A stretch of DNA of 64,000 nt, from contig SZWC01006953.1 of assembly GCA_023375785.1 (NCBI GenBank), forward strand, positions 69,696-133,695, in the 5' to 3' direction. The stretch comes from Penium margaritaceum (taxonomy: Eukaryota; Streptophyta; Zygnematophyceae; Desmidiales; Peniaceae). The notes beneath the pieces are model-generated. The model had not been told where the DNA came from and searched no databases. It worked only from the letters and a program-made list of their open reading frames with translations. Of this stretch, positions 63,914-64,000 are shown in pieces. Made by a program: the position numbers and the translations under genes. Numbering within the stretch: the first letter of the stretch is position 1; the number at the start of each line of letters is the position of its first letter.

Positions 63914-64000
<87 letters not shown>
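63738..64000. repeat. TATATG / TATACG microsatellite
   Basis: It starts as TATATATA, passes through mixed TATGTATACG units and GTACAT units, and ends as a pure (GTATAT)n run of about 90 bp that reaches the window edge. The copy number is probably unreliable in assembly. Confidence 0.95.

Noticed and set aside
1-64000. Host gene or bacterial system
   Set aside because: All recognisable proteins are retrotransposon or MULE proteins. No operon, ribosomal RNA or conserved host gene was found.

Overview
This window looks like repeat-rich nuclear DNA of a streptophyte (a green alga of the plant lineage, or a land plant). The basis is its content: chromodomain Ty3/gypsy elements primed by initiator-Met tRNA, Ty1/copia elements, and an intron-containing Mutator-like (MULE) transposase. 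Chara-like or bryophyte-like genomes are possible sources, but the sequence alone does not decide. I found no intact host gene, no rRNA or genuine tRNA gene, and no bacterial-type operon. Nearly every coding region is a retroelement pseudogene with stops and frameshifts. There is one undetermined base at 6631.

Layout: positions 1-43,424 hold six copies (A, B, D, E, F, H) of one chromovirus family. It has LTRs of about 530-560 bp starting TGTTAC/TGTTAT, a PBS close to TGGTATCAGAGC, a purine tract close to AAAAGGGGGGAAG, and gag-protease-RT-RNase H-integrase-chromodomain order. All are on the plus strand except F. They abut one another through whole or broken LTRs. Nested inside are a copia RT fragment (K, in A), a minus-strand copia element with two LTRs (C, in B), a 632-bp solo LTR with an exact AAAGG target duplication (in B), and a minus-strand gypsy element of another lineage without integrase (G, in F). 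From 43,425 to about 52,400 lies a different chromodomain gypsy element (I) with 1-kb LTRs, whose 3' LTR is split by a 964-bp solo LTR.

From 52,400 to 64,000 there are degenerate ~30-bp tandem repeats, a minus-strand MULE transposase (two recognisable exons, one stop, an expanded acidic tract), and a copia element (J, 56,003-62,779) inserted in the MULE gene. J has a CAG-rich leader, gag, an inverted nucleocapsid piece, a 36-bp coding minisatellite and RT-RNase H, but no protease or integrase. The window ends in a TATATG microsatellite.

In each element Gag would form the particle, protease would cut the polyprotein, RT-RNase H would copy the RNA from a tRNA primer at the PBS, and integrase would insert the DNA, guided in the gypsy elements by the chromodomain. 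The dense same-family array fits chromodomain-guided re-insertion into heterochromatin (inference). The most unusual points are: an anticodon-region (half-tRNA) style primer site in copia C; tRNA-like Pol III A/B boxes inside two unrelated LTRs; a ~120-bp duplication abutting both ends of C; and a TATA box followed by a hairpin kept across copies of the main family's LTR.
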